DNA of 63,309 nt, from the NCBI GenBank assembly GCA_900316445.1, contig ONCZ01000006.1, positions 1 to 63,309 on the forward strand, read 5' to 3'. The DNA comes from an uncultured Prevotellaceae bacterium. Lineage in GTDB: Bacteria > Bacteroidota > Bacteroidia > Bacteroidales > Bacteroidaceae. Shown here one piece after another: positions 15,898 to 24,299 of this stretch (positions are counted from its first letter, which is position 1; each line of letters opens with the position of its first letter). Made by a program: the position numbers and the translations under genes. The notes under the pieces were generated by a model. It searched no databases and was not told the DNA's origin. It was given only the letters and a program-made list of their open reading frames with translations.

Positions 15898-16120
15898 AGA
15901 GTTCAGGGTCAATCGTGCCTTTAATGGGTAAGTTTAATATCTCCTGTACTTCTGGCGCAAGTTTCTCTATTGGTTGTACGTTAAATTTCTTCTTCTTTGC
16001 TTTTGAAAGACCAAACTTGTTAATGAGAGATACGATGAATTCATCTACGCTGAGGTTCTGTGTCTCTGCGTATTGTTTAGCGTCATTATAGGCTGCATTG
16101 CTTAATGTAATTGTTGCCAT
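15884..16120 (-). CDS. Antitoxin-like protein (PIN toxin partner)
   Basis: The 78-residue protein MATITLSNAAYNDAKQYAET has a ribbon-helix-helix-like N-terminus and the helix QNLSVDEFIVSLINKFG, followed by a basic linker (SKAKKKKFNV) and a C-terminal tail that would wrap the toxin (LAPEVQEILNLPIKGTIDPE). It lies directly before the remnant of a PIN-domain toxin, the usual antitoxin-first order. As the toxin has lost its catalytic core, this is an orphan antitoxin that may still repress its promoter. A -7 box lies at 16147-16154. Confidence 0.75.
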   Translation of the reverse strand: MATITLSNAAYNDAKQYAETQNLSVDEFIVSLINKFGLSKAKKKKFNVQPIEKLAPEVQEILNLPIKGTIDPELFPMP

Positions 16121-16146
16121 AGTGATACATTTTTATTTATCTGCTG

Positions 16147-16178
16147 CAAATGTACGAACTTTATTTCAAACAGCCAAA
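16147..16178 (-). promoter_or_regulatory. Probable antitoxin promoter
   Basis: The minus strand shows TACATTTG (16147-16154), with TTTG at 16175-16178 spaced 20 bp. Confidence 0.6.
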
Positions 16179-16378
16179 TGTTTCGTGGATTATTTAACGA
16201 GTAGTCAACTGGTTGGCGTTTAGCACCGCTGGCAACTTCGACCATTTTGTCGACGTCAACAAAAAGTTATCGAAGATGGTTACAACCTGACGGATTTTTT
16301 TTCTTTACTTTCTTTTTGCTGATTTATTTGTGTTTGCCTCTACTAAAATGTGTGTATGTTGCAGAAAATAAGTGTTTT

Positions 16379-16722
16379 AACCGAAACTTTACATCTATTT
16401 TGCCTCTACTTTACCTCTACTTTGCTTCTACTTTACATCTACTTATCTTCTACCAATTGTCTATAAAAAGGAAGAAGGTGTGACGTTGTTGCGTTGTTCT
16501 TAATGATACAATAGTCAAGATTTCCATTAGGTGGAAGAATTGTTCCCACGGTGGGAATATGGTGTTCCCATGCTGGGAACATAACATTCCCACCGTGGGA
16601 ACATACTATAAGCCTAAGGCTTTCTGCGTGTAGAGATAAGGCAGATGGTTAGTAGGGATAATGTAGAGGTAAGGTAGAAGCAAAGTAGAGGCAAAGTAGA
16701 GGTAAAGTAGAAGGAAATAATT
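16379..16722. repeat. Inverted 11-bp tandem tracts around palindromes
   Basis: The left tract (about 16395-16452) has four units like CTCTACTTTGC. The right tract (about 16668-16722) has five units like GTAGAGGCAAA, the reverse complement. Between them at 16541-16603 are TTCCCACGGTGGGAA, GTTCCCATGCTGGGAAC and ATTCCCACCGTGGGAAC. The two tracts could form a stem of about 50 bp. Confidence 0.75.
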
Positions 16723-16896
16723 ATTGAAATATTTGCTAAACCGCTTAAAATCAGTAGCTTTCAGGCGAATCATAATCCATTTAGTAGAGGTAGAACCAAA
16801 ATTGTACAAATGCCAATCTTCTGCGACATCTATTATAAGAATCTTCTCTTAAACCATAGTGCAAAGAAAGGGTCTGTCACATAAAGCTGACGCAAT

Positions 16897-16927
16897 TTCA
16901 CAAACTTGTGAATCACAAACTTGTGAA
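16897..16927. repeat. Double palindrome TTCACAAACTTGTGAA
   Basis: Two near-identical 15-16-bp palindromes (ending CACAAACTTGTGAA) are set side by side. It may be a protein-binding site or part of a hairpin before the T-run at 16932-16941. Confidence 0.5.
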
Positions 16928-16949
16928 TTTTAAGTTTTTTTATTCAACA

Positions 16950-16980
16950 ACCGCCCTGCAGCGGAAGGCTGCAGGGCGGT
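16950..16980 (-). terminator. Terminator of the susCD operon
   Basis: A perfect hairpin with stem ACCGCCCTGCAG/CTGCAGGGCGGT lies 18 bp beyond the last gene of the minus-strand operon. On that strand it is followed by an A/T-rich stretch. Confidence 0.8.
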
Positions 16981-16997
16981 GATAAAGAGGTTCATCC

Positions 16998-17372
16998 TTA
17001 GTTGTTGGGATAGAAAACTATTGTAGTGATTGCGTCAATTGGTACTATGTCACCAATTGATATCGATACTCCATCAATAGTAACGTCATAATTCGTAGCA
17101 ATTGATGTAACTTCCCAGTCACCTTGAGATATGATATAATACCATACGAGTTGGTATGTTACACTTGCATTTATATTCGCAACTTCATTTGTTGAAACAT
17201 TTTTTAGTGTTATATGACCACCACTAAACATCGGGTTTGAGTATACAACTACTTTGCCTTGATCTTGTGGTATATCAATTTGATATGTAATTGGCCATGG
17301 TCCTGACACTGTTGCTTTTGCAGCAATCAGAGGAAGTAATAGAAGTGCTAATACAAAAAATTTCTTTGTCAT
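16998..17372 (-). CDS. Small secreted protein, unknown function
   Basis: The 124-residue protein has a clear signal peptide (MTKKFFVLALLLLPLIAAKA) and a short beta-rich mature part (YQIDIPQDQGKVVVYSNPMF, GGHITLKNVSTNEVANINAS) with no cysteine and no recognised domain. It is the last gene of the SusC-SusD-lipoprotein operon, 25 bp after the lipoprotein stop, and a strong hairpin terminator follows. Its base composition is more A/T-rich than that of its upstream neighbours, which may mark a later addition. It could be a periplasmic or released accessory factor for the uptake system; I do not recognise it. Confidence 0.7.
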   Translation of the reverse strand: MTKKFFVLALLLLPLIAAKATVSGPWPITYQIDIPQDQGKVVVYSNPMFSGGHITLKNVSTNEVANINASVTYQLVWYYIISQGDWEVTSIATNYDVTIDGVSISIGDIVPIDAITTIVFYPNN

Positions 17373-17397
17373 AAATGTTACTTATTGAGTTACTACC

Positions 17398-18870
17398 TTA
17401 CTTTGCCTTGAAGTGCCAGAAGGATGCTTCACCCCAACCGCCATTGCTTCCAAAGTCGCCACCGTCAGGATATACAAGCGTCAACTTGTCACCTGTCAGG
17501 TAAACCACCTCAAAGATTGTGGGACATGCAGGATATCCATTGTCCTTCCAGTTGATCTGGAACGGCCAGAGGATAGAACCAGCATCGGTCTTCAGTTCAG
17601 CAACCTTCCATTCGTTGTTTTCAATGGGACTTAACTCGAATGAGCCTTTGCGGATCTGCTTCCCTGTAGCGTCGTAGGAAGTAATCTGTCCCTCAGCGAA
17701 GGTCATGTATGCATCCAGGTCGCCATCACCGATGTTCGTGCCGGTATCGGTGTGCTGCAGCTGGCCATTGAACTCCTCAGTAGAGGTTACACCCCACCAC
17801 TGGCCATTACCGCTGATACCTACGTCAGCACCAGCACCGCCGCAGTAACCCATGTTACCCCAGACAGCGCCTGTGACTGAGGGATCCCATGTCCAGTCCT
17901 TACCAGCCTCGTCATAACCAGCCAGCATACCACCTACGTCAGTATTGCTCTTGAAGCACCAGTAGGTTGCCTCTGTCCAACTTCCTGTACCAGGTGCAGC
18001 ATAGGTTAACTGCAACTTGTCGGCAGTCAGCTTCACAATGTCAAAGTCTGTCGGAGTTGCGGTATGTCCCTTATCCTTCCAGTTGATTTCGAATGGCCAC
18101 AGGATAGTACCTGCATCGGTGTGAAGAGTACCAACCTTCCAGGGTACATCGTTGACGACAATCTTTTCGCCGTTGTTGTAGTCCTGAATCTCAAAGGCAC
18201 CCTTACGGATCTGGTTACCACCAGCATCATACGTGGTGATAGTACCTTCCTCGGAGAAGATCATGTAAGCTCTGGAGTCTTCCTCACCTGTGGCAACGCC
18301 AGTATCAGAGTGCTGCAACTGACCAGTCAGTTCCTCAGCAGGACATCCCCACCAGTAACCAGAGGTCCAGTCCTCACCAGGCGTGTAACCAATGTTACCC
18401 CAAACGGCGCCACTGGCATGTACGCTGCCGTCCCAAGTCCATTTCTTGGTACCATTGTCGCTACAAGCAATCTTCATTTCGGTTGTCAGATCGCCAGGAA
18501 CATCAACAGTCACATTGTAAGAGGCAGTTACCACAGAACCGTCGAACTCACGGGACTCGACATAGAAAGTCTGACTGGGATCAGAGCCACGAGTAGGCTT
18601 CAGAATGAATGAACCAGCAGAAGAACCCTTGGCCAGGATGATCTGACCGCCAGAACTGTTCAGACGATAAATGGTAACGACACGCGGAGCAGTGTACTGG
18701 AAGAAGTTACCAGTTGCTGAAGGTGAGCCTGCCTCATCTGTCTGTGTATATGTAAACCCGGATGCCAGCTCCGACTCTGAGATAGGTGTAGGTACACCTA
18801 CAGAATCCTTCGACGGGTCGCAGGAGGCGAACAAACCGAGTGCGCAGATTCCTAATAATATCTTTTTCAT
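17398..18870 (-). CDS. Surface lipoprotein with duplicated domain (SusE/F position)
   Basis: The 490-residue lipoprotein (MKKILLGICALGLFASCDPS) has an N-terminal Ig-like beta region (about 25-130) and then two homologous modules of about 170 residues. Each opens with KxWTWDxSVxxxGAVWGNxGY, continues with WWG...GQLQHxDTG and DxxGxQIRKGxFE, and closes with DAGxILWPFxINWKDxG. Many conserved Trp residues fit a carbohydrate-binding surface. It follows SusD and holds the SusE/SusF place in the operon, so it is probably an outer-membrane ligand-binding lipoprotein. The ligand is unknown, and no glycoside hydrolase gene is seen nearby. Confidence 0.8.
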   Translation of the reverse strand: MKKILLGICALGLFASCDPSKDSVGVPTPISESELASGFTYTQTDEAGSPSATGNFFQYTAPRVVTIYRLNSSGGQIILAKGSSAGSFILKPTRGSDPSQTFYVESREFDGSVVTASYNVTVDVPGDLTTEMKIACSDNGTKKWTWDGSVHASGAVWGNIGYTPGEDWTSGYWWGCPAEELTGQLQHSDTGVATGEEDSRAYMIFSEEGTITTYDAGGNQIRKGAFEIQDYNNGEKIVVNDVPWKVGTLHTDAGTILWPFEINWKDKGHTATPTDFDIVKLTADKLQLTYAAPGTGSWTEATYWCFKSNTDVGGMLAGYDEAGKDWTWDPSVTGAVWGNMGYCGGAGADVGISGNGQWWGVTSTEEFNGQLQHTDTGTNIGDGDLDAYMTFAEGQITSYDATGKQIRKGSFELSPIENNEWKVAELKTDAGSILWPFQINWKDNGYPACPTIFEVVYLTGDKLTLVYPDGGDFGSNGGWGEASFWHFKAK

Positions 18871-18908
18871 ATCTTTATTCTTTCAATTTTAAATTAATTA
18901 TTTAGAAA

Positions 18909-20684
18909 TTACCAGCCAGTGTATTCACCAGAGGCATCGCCCCAACCATCGTTCTGAACGACACTACCGAGAGAAACCTGGCTCTCAGGCATCTTCTGGA
19001 AGCCGGCTGTAGCCGAATAGCGTGAAGTGTATCCTCCGTTGTGAGGATCGTTCGTGGCGGGCTTACCGCAATAGTAGACGGGCTGGTTCTCCTGCTTGGC
19101 CAGCACCACAGATGCGATGTGCCAGCGACGGATGTCATTCCAGCGGATACCCTCACAAGCCAGCTCCCAGCGGCGCTCGTTCTGCAGAGCCTGCAGTGAG
19201 TAACCAGTGATGGGGTTCAGGCCGGCTCTTGCGCGTACCTTATTAATACCTTCTGTATCTTCCTTCAGCTCAGACTGCATCAGCAGCACCTCAGCAAAGC
19301 GGATGAGCACGAGGTCGTGGATGTTGTTCAGCTGGAAGTTCTCCTCACCAGAGGCACCAGACTGATCCCATGTGCCAGGATACATAGCGCACTCGAAAGT
19401 ACACCAGAACGAACCGTCGCTCTTCTTGGCAAGGATGGGAGACCACTTCTTCTCGTAGAAGTCAGTTTCCTGTACGAAGTCGTCACCACCGCCGTACTTG
19501 TAGTTACCCTCGTATGAAGATTTGTCTGTCCAGTCCTGAATGGTAGCGTCACGACGCATATCGTCGGGCTCAGCAGCCTTCCAGTCGTTCACGAGGTTCG
19601 GAGCCACAGGGCCTGCACCCCATCCCTGACCGAAGGGGAAGTGGTTCTCGTAAGTAGCGTCGCGGACACCGAAGTGCAGAGCGATACCGTTACCATAACC
19701 GATGGTGGTTGACCAAGAAGCCCACTTATTGAACTTGATGGCGAACATAGACTCGGGGTTGGTGTTGGGACCGTTGTTCACATCGTCCTCCACCCACTTC
19801 AGGCCCTGACCCTTGGTATAGGGGTTGTCCTCCACCGTCAGACGGTTGGTGTAAGCCCAGAGGTTGCGGAAGTCGGGAACGAGAGAATAACCAGAGTTGT
19901 TTACGCAGTCGTCGATGGCATTGATGACATCCTGCTTGGTCAGTGTAGAGCCGTCAGGCAGTTCAACACTGCTCAGCGGGCTATAGGTGGTGCTGGCCAG
20001 GTCGGAGATAGATGTACCGTTGCCATAGAAACCTGTATAGAACAGCCAAGCACGGCCTAACATAGCCTCAGCAGTGAACTTGTCCACATGTCCGTCTGTC
20101 TTGCGGGTAGCAGGCATCATCTTGACAGCATCACGCAGGTCCTGAAGGATCTGACCCCAGAGCACTTTCACATCACCCTGAGTCACCAGGTCACCACTCG
20201 GAACAGTCAGCAGGGGTACGTTGCCGTACATAGAAGCCAGCTCGTAATAGTAGTAAGCACGGAGGAACAGGGTCTCACCGAGGAACTGGTTCTTCAAGTC
20301 ATCAGAAATTTTGGCATTCGGCAAGGCCTGAATCAGGGTGTTGGCGCGGTTGATACCCTCGTAACGCTGTCCCCAGAACACGTTGGTCATATCGTTACCA
20401 TAGTTACAGATCAGGTCGAGTGCCTGCATCAGCTTATCGTTCGTACCACCGCCACCGTACTGGTCGTCACTGGCCAGACAAGCCATATAAAGATAGGAGC
20501 ACTGCGGGTTGGCGTGCGTTGCATTCAGGTTCTCATAAACACCGGCAAGCGTGGCAATAGCGTCTTCCTCGCTGGCGGGGAAGCCTTCGGTAGACAGGCC
20601 GCTGATGTTCTCTACATCGTCAATGCTACACGAAGCAAGACCAAGTGTGGCAATGGCAGCAGTTAATAAAAATATCTTTTTCAT
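18909..20684 (-). CDS. susD: SusD-family nutrient-binding lipoprotein
   Basis: This is a SusD/RagB lipoprotein, the extracellular lid of a SusC transporter. It shows a lipobox (LGLASCSIDD), TPR-like helices (YEGINRANTLIQALPNAKIS, FLRAYYYYELASMYGNVPLL) and the C-terminal SusD signature (IHDLVLIRFAEVLLMQSELK; ERRWELACEGIRWNDIRRWH). The open frame reaches back to 20714, but that would overlap the susC stop; the ATG at 20684 (MKKIFLLTAAIATLG) gives a proper signal peptide and a 16-bp gap after susC. Substrate cannot be read from the sequence. Confidence 0.95.
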   Translation of the reverse strand: MKKIFLLTAAIATLGLASCSIDDVENISGLSTEGFPASEEDAIATLAGVYENLNATHANPQCSYLYMACLASDDQYGGGGTNDKLMQALDLICNYGNDMTNVFWGQRYEGINRANTLIQALPNAKISDDLKNQFLGETLFLRAYYYYELASMYGNVPLLTVPSGDLVTQGDVKVLWGQILQDLRDAVKMMPATRKTDGHVDKFTAEAMLGRAWLFYTGFYGNGTSISDLASTTYSPLSSVELPDGSTLTKQDVINAIDDCVNNSGYSLVPDFRNLWAYTNRLTVEDNPYTKGQGLKWVEDDVNNGPNTNPESMFAIKFNKWASWSTTIGYGNGIALHFGVRDATYENHFPFGQGWGAGPVAPNLVNDWKAAEPDDMRRDATIQDWTDKSSYEGNYKYGGGDDFVQETDFYEKKWSPILAKKSDGSFWCTFECAMYPGTWDQSGASGEENFQLNNIHDLVLIRFAEVLLMQSELKEDTEGINKVRARAGLNPITGYSLQALQNERRWELACEGIRWNDIRRWHIASVVLAKQENQPVYYCGKPATNDPHNGGYTSRYSATAGFQKMPESQVSLGSVVQNDGWGDASGEYTGW

Positions 20685-20700
20685 ATCTTGTAGTCTGATT

Positions 20701-23700
20701 TTAGAATTTAACATTTACACCTACCAGGTAAGTACGGGGCTGCGGATAGTTACCTACGTCGACACCCGTTACCCAAGACTCAGAAGAGATGGACTTACCG
20801 TTTTCAGGATCCATACCCTTGTACTTGGTGATGGTGAAGAGGTTCTGGGCAGCAAAGTAGAGGCGGAGCTGCTGGAACGGAGCGCTCTTCCAGAGGTTCT
20901 TGAAGTCATAACCTACGGTGAGGTTCTGCAGGCGGAAGTAGCCGGCGTTCTCAATGTAGATGTCAGAGATGGCCATCCAGTTCACACCCTCACTCATCTT
21001 AGCCAGACGAGGATACTTGTTGCTGGTGCCAGGACCTGTCCAATAGTCATACACCTCCGTGGTGTAGTTCTCCATTTCACCGTCGGCGAACTTACGGTAG
21101 CTGCGAGCCACCTGCTGTCCGAATGCACCATAACCCGTGATGTTGATGTCGAAGCCCTTATAGGCAGCGTTCAGGTTGATACCCATGGTCACATCGGGAT
21201 GAGGATCGCCGAGGTAGGTCTTATCGTCAGCGTTGATGACACCGTCGCCGTTGGTATCGGCAAACATCAGGTCGCCAGCCTGCAGGCTTTCACCCTGCAG
21301 AGAGTTGGCAGCATTGCCGCCGCAGTTGGTGCTGATATAGTTCTGGAGGTCATTCTGATCCTGGATGACACCGAGGGTCTTGTAACCATAGAAGTAACCG
21401 ATAGGCTGACCTTCCTCGAAGCGGGCGATGATACCAGTACCCTGAGAGAGGTTGTCATTACCGCCCTCATTGTACTTACGGCTACTGTTCACCTCTGTCA
21501 CCTTATTCTTATTATAAGCAATGTTCCAGCTGACGCCGTAGGTGAAGTCTTTACCGATCTGGTCGCGCCAGTTGATAGCGAACTCAATACCAGTGTTCTG
21601 TACGGTACCAGCATTCTTCAGCTGTTCAGAGAAACCTGTCGTCGGAGGAATGGGCACGGAGACGAGCAGGTCCTTCGTGGTCTTCTTATACCAGTCGAAA
21701 ATCACGCCGAGCTTACCGCCGATGAAGCGTGCATCGAAACCGAAGTCAAGCTGCTCAGAGGTCTCCCAAGTCAGCTCCTCGTTGGCGAGGCGCTCAGGAT
21801 AAACACCGGCAGTATAGTCGTCCTTGTTGCTGTTGAAGGAATAGTTACCGTAGGCACCATACTGGAAGGTAGCGAGATAACCGAAGCTGTCAGCAACGTT
21901 CTTGTTACCGTTCTGTCCCCAACCTGCACGGATCTTCAGGAAGTCGAGCCAGGAAGAGGTCTTCTGCATGAACTTCTCGTTAGAGACTACCCAACCTGCA
22001 GAAACAGAGGGGAAGTAACCCCAACGATGTCCGGGAGCGAAGACTGAGCTACCGTCGGCACGGATGATGGCAGACAGCATGTAGGTCTCGTTGAAGTCAT
22101 AGTTCAAACGTGCGAAGTATGACATGCTGCGAGAGTCGCCATAAGGCCAACCTGAAACCGAACCGGTGGAACTCTTGTAAAGGCTCATATAAGAATGCTT
22201 CAGGTCGCCGAAGACAGAGTGAGATGAGCTGGCAGATACAGAGAAACCGTAGTCAGGCTTTGACATACTGTACTCAGTACCGAAGAGTACGTCGAAGTTG
22301 TGCTTCTGGTTGATGTCGAACTTATAGTTCAGGGTGTTGGTAGTGTTCCAGCCCCATCCGAGACCTGCCTGGTTAGAACCAGAGTCGGTGTTGCGGAAAC
22401 CGCCTGCCTGATCGTGAACATGGAACACAGGCAGATAGTCGCGATAGCCCCAGCTGCTCTGGTTGTAGCTGACCTGTCCGCGATAGATCAGACCCTTAAT
22501 CGGCTGAATCTCAATATAGCCAACAGCATTCAAGCCGAAGCTCTTGTTCTTGTTGTTACCACCCTGAGAGTTTACCAATACAGCCACGGGGTTGCTGGAG
22601 AACTGGTTGTAACCGAACCATCCGTCAGTACCGGAGTTCTTCAGATCGTCATACATGAAGTAGTCGCCATCCTTATTATACATGGGAATCAGCGGGTTGG
22701 CACGCAGCATGTTCGACAAGTCGTTTGCGTACTGGTTACCCAGCTGGATACCCTGACTCTGACGATGCTGGTAGTAAAGATTCTCACCTACCTTGATGAC
22801 ATCCATACCCTTGGAGTTACGATAAAGCACGTGCTCAGAGTTCAGACGCATGGTGAAACGGCGGAAGTCAGTCTTAACGACGCCACCCAAAGCACCATCC
22901 TCATACTGGTAACCGAGACCCATTGAGAACTTTGAGAACTCAGAACCGCCGGCGATGTTCAGGGCGTGGCTGGTTGTCATAGCGTTCTTGTTGCGGATAG
23001 ACTCAATCCAGTTTGTTCCTTCGTTGGAGCCGTTGCGATAGGCAGCAAGGAGGTCAGCGTCAATATACTTTTCCCATGTGCGAGCCTCGTCGCCAGAGTT
23101 GACGCGGACGAGGTCCATCACGTTCATATACTCCTTGGCAGTCAGCATCTGGGGCAGACGGTAGATATTGCTCCAACCCACGTTGCCGTCGTAGCTCACC
23201 TGGATCTTACCAGCCTTACCCTGCTTAGTGGTCACGAGGATCACACCATTGGCAGCAGCAGAACCGTAGATGGCGCAGGATGCAGCGTCCTTCAGCACGT
23301 CAACACGCTCGATGTCGGCAGGGTTCAGGTTGTTGATGTCACCACCGGCCACACCGTCGATAACGTACAGAGGCTTCGTGTCACCATTGGTACCAGCACC
23401 ACGGATAGACACCTTAAAGCCGTCACCCGGCTGGCCAGATACGGCCTGGATGGTTACACCAGGGCTCTGGCTCTGAAGAGCGCCGAGAACCTGAGTGGTG
23501 TTCAGCTTTGTGATGTCTTCACCCTTTACCTCAACAGTAGCACCAGTGACCAACTTCTTCTTCTGGACACCGTAACCTACGACAACCACTTCGTCGAGCA
23601 GAGCGTTGTCTTCCTTAAGAGTGATGTTGTAAGTACTCTGGTCACCAACCTTGATTTCCTGAGTCTCAAAGCCGATGTACGAAATAACAATCGTAGCACC

Positions 23701-23943
23701 GGGATTCACGTTGAGAGAGAAGTTACCGTCGAAATCGGTTACAACACCGTTCGAGGTACCTTTTTCTGTTACACTGGCTCCGATGACCGGGCCCTGAGCG
23801 TCGACTACAGTACCTGTAATCTTCTTCGTTGCCTGCTGCACGTCTTGTACGGCGTCAGCGGCATAGGCTTTGGGAGAGTAGCAAAGTCCCAACAGGGAGA
23901 ATGCACCCACCATCAGCGCTGTCTTTCTAAAGTTTTGATTCAT
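20701..23943 (-). CDS. susC: SusC-family TonB-dependent transporter
   Basis: The 1080-residue outer-membrane transporter has a signal peptide (ending PKAYAAD), a carboxypeptidase-regulatory-like beta domain (KITGTVVDAQGPVIGASVTE, about 41-110), the VVVVGYGVQKKK box, a plug domain (GVTIQAVSGQPGDGFKVSIR; VLKDAASCAIYGSAAANGVI) and a 22-strand barrel ending in GVNVKF with the terminal Phe. Energy comes from TonB. It forms the pedestal-bin complex with the following SusD. The promoter lies about 170 bp upstream. No sigma/anti-sigma pair or hybrid two-component gene flanks it, so the inducing signal is not apparent. Confidence 0.96.
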   Translation of the reverse strand: MNQNFRKTALMVGAFSLLGLCYSPKAYAADAVQDVQQATKKITGTVVDAQGPVIGASVTEKGTSNGVVTDFDGNFSLNVNPGATIVISYIGFETQEIKVGDQSTYNITLKEDNALLDEVVVVGYGVQKKKLVTGATVEVKGEDITKLNTTQVLGALQSQSPGVTIQAVSGQPGDGFKVSIRGAGTNGDTKPLYVIDGVAGGDINNLNPADIERVDVLKDAASCAIYGSAAANGVILVTTKQGKAGKIQVSYDGNVGWSNIYRLPQMLTAKEYMNVMDLVRVNSGDEARTWEKYIDADLLAAYRNGSNEGTNWIESIRNKNAMTTSHALNIAGGSEFSKFSMGLGYQYEDGALGGVVKTDFRRFTMRLNSEHVLYRNSKGMDVIKVGENLYYQHRQSQGIQLGNQYANDLSNMLRANPLIPMYNKDGDYFMYDDLKNSGTDGWFGYNQFSSNPVAVLVNSQGGNNKNKSFGLNAVGYIEIQPIKGLIYRGQVSYNQSSWGYRDYLPVFHVHDQAGGFRNTDSGSNQAGLGWGWNTTNTLNYKFDINQKHNFDVLFGTEYSMSKPDYGFSVSASSSHSVFGDLKHSYMSLYKSSTGSVSGWPYGDSRSMSYFARLNYDFNETYMLSAIIRADGSSVFAPGHRWGYFPSVSAGWVVSNEKFMQKTSSWLDFLKIRAGWGQNGNKNVADSFGYLATFQYGAYGNYSFNSNKDDYTAGVYPERLANEELTWETSEQLDFGFDARFIGGKLGVIFDWYKKTTKDLLVSVPIPPTTGFSEQLKNAGTVQNTGIEFAINWRDQIGKDFTYGVSWNIAYNKNKVTEVNSSRKYNEGGNDNLSQGTGIIARFEEGQPIGYFYGYKTLGVIQDQNDLQNYISTNCGGNAANSLQGESLQAGDLMFADTNGDGVINADDKTYLGDPHPDVTMGINLNAAYKGFDINITGYGAFGQQVARSYRKFADGEMENYTTEVYDYWTGPGTSNKYPRLAKMSEGVNWMAISDIYIENAGYFRLQNLTVGYDFKNLWKSAPFQQLRLYFAAQNLFTITKYKGMDPENGKSISSESWVTGVDVGNYPQPRTYLVGVNVKF

Positions 23944-24112
23944 ACTTGAGTGTTATACTTAGATTAATGATGTAATGTATTACGTTTGATTTGGGCTATA
24001 CCATTTATAATGGTACGCACCGCGGTTAGGTTGAGTTGTTTAGATTCATATGTTGTAAATTTGTTATATAATTAGTTATGAATATAAATTCCGATAGTCT
24101 TGATTTTGGTTG

Positions 24113-24120
24113 CAAAGGTA
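24113..24120 (-). promoter_or_regulatory. Probable susC promoter (-7 box)
   Basis: The minus strand reads TACCTTTG. The -33 region has no clear TTTG, which suggests an activator or alternative sigma factor. Confidence 0.55.
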
Positions 24121-24225
24121 AAGAGAATATTTGAAACGGCGCTTGCTTTTTTTGATAAATGATGATACTTTTTTGCTAAAATTTGCTAAATTGTATAATT
24201 TTGCCCACATTTTAACATAAAATAC

Positions 24226-24298
24226 CGAATAAGTGTAAATAATACAATATAGGATTTCGGATCCTTTTGGGGATAAATGTATTTAATACACTTATTCG
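24226..24298 (-). terminator. Long inverted repeat after threonine aldolase gene
   Basis: CGAATAAGTGTA (24226-24237) and TACACTTATTCG (24287-24298) are perfect 12-bp inverted repeats across a 49-bp loop. They lie directly after the ltaE stop. It is a possible terminator, though the loop is long. Confidence 0.4.
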
Positions 24299-24299
24299 A

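Larger units (their letters stand above)
16121..16997. other. Gene-free 877-bp region
   Basis: No credible protein gene is seen. It contains the antitoxin promoter, inverted 11-bp tandem tracts, three adjacent GTTCCCA/TGGGAAC palindromes, a double TTCACAAACTTGTGAA palindrome and a strong terminator. Short frames here are repeat translations and were not called. Confidence 0.6.
23944..24299. other. Gap with susC leader and hairpins
   Basis: This 356-bp gap holds the susC promoter (24113-24120) and a leader of about 165 nt with the palindrome TACCATT-TAT-AATGGTA at 23999-24015. Beyond the promoter lie an A/T-rich stretch with repeated TTTGCTAAA and a 12-bp inverted repeat ending at the threonine aldolase stop. 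No gene is seen. Confidence 0.6.

Noticed and set aside
16379-16722. A CRISPR array
   Set aside because: Repeat units are only 11 bp with no spacers of constant length, and no cas genes are near.
20551-22047. A 498-codon plus-strand frame opposite susC/susD
   Set aside because: Shadow of susC; no recognisable motif and no promoter.
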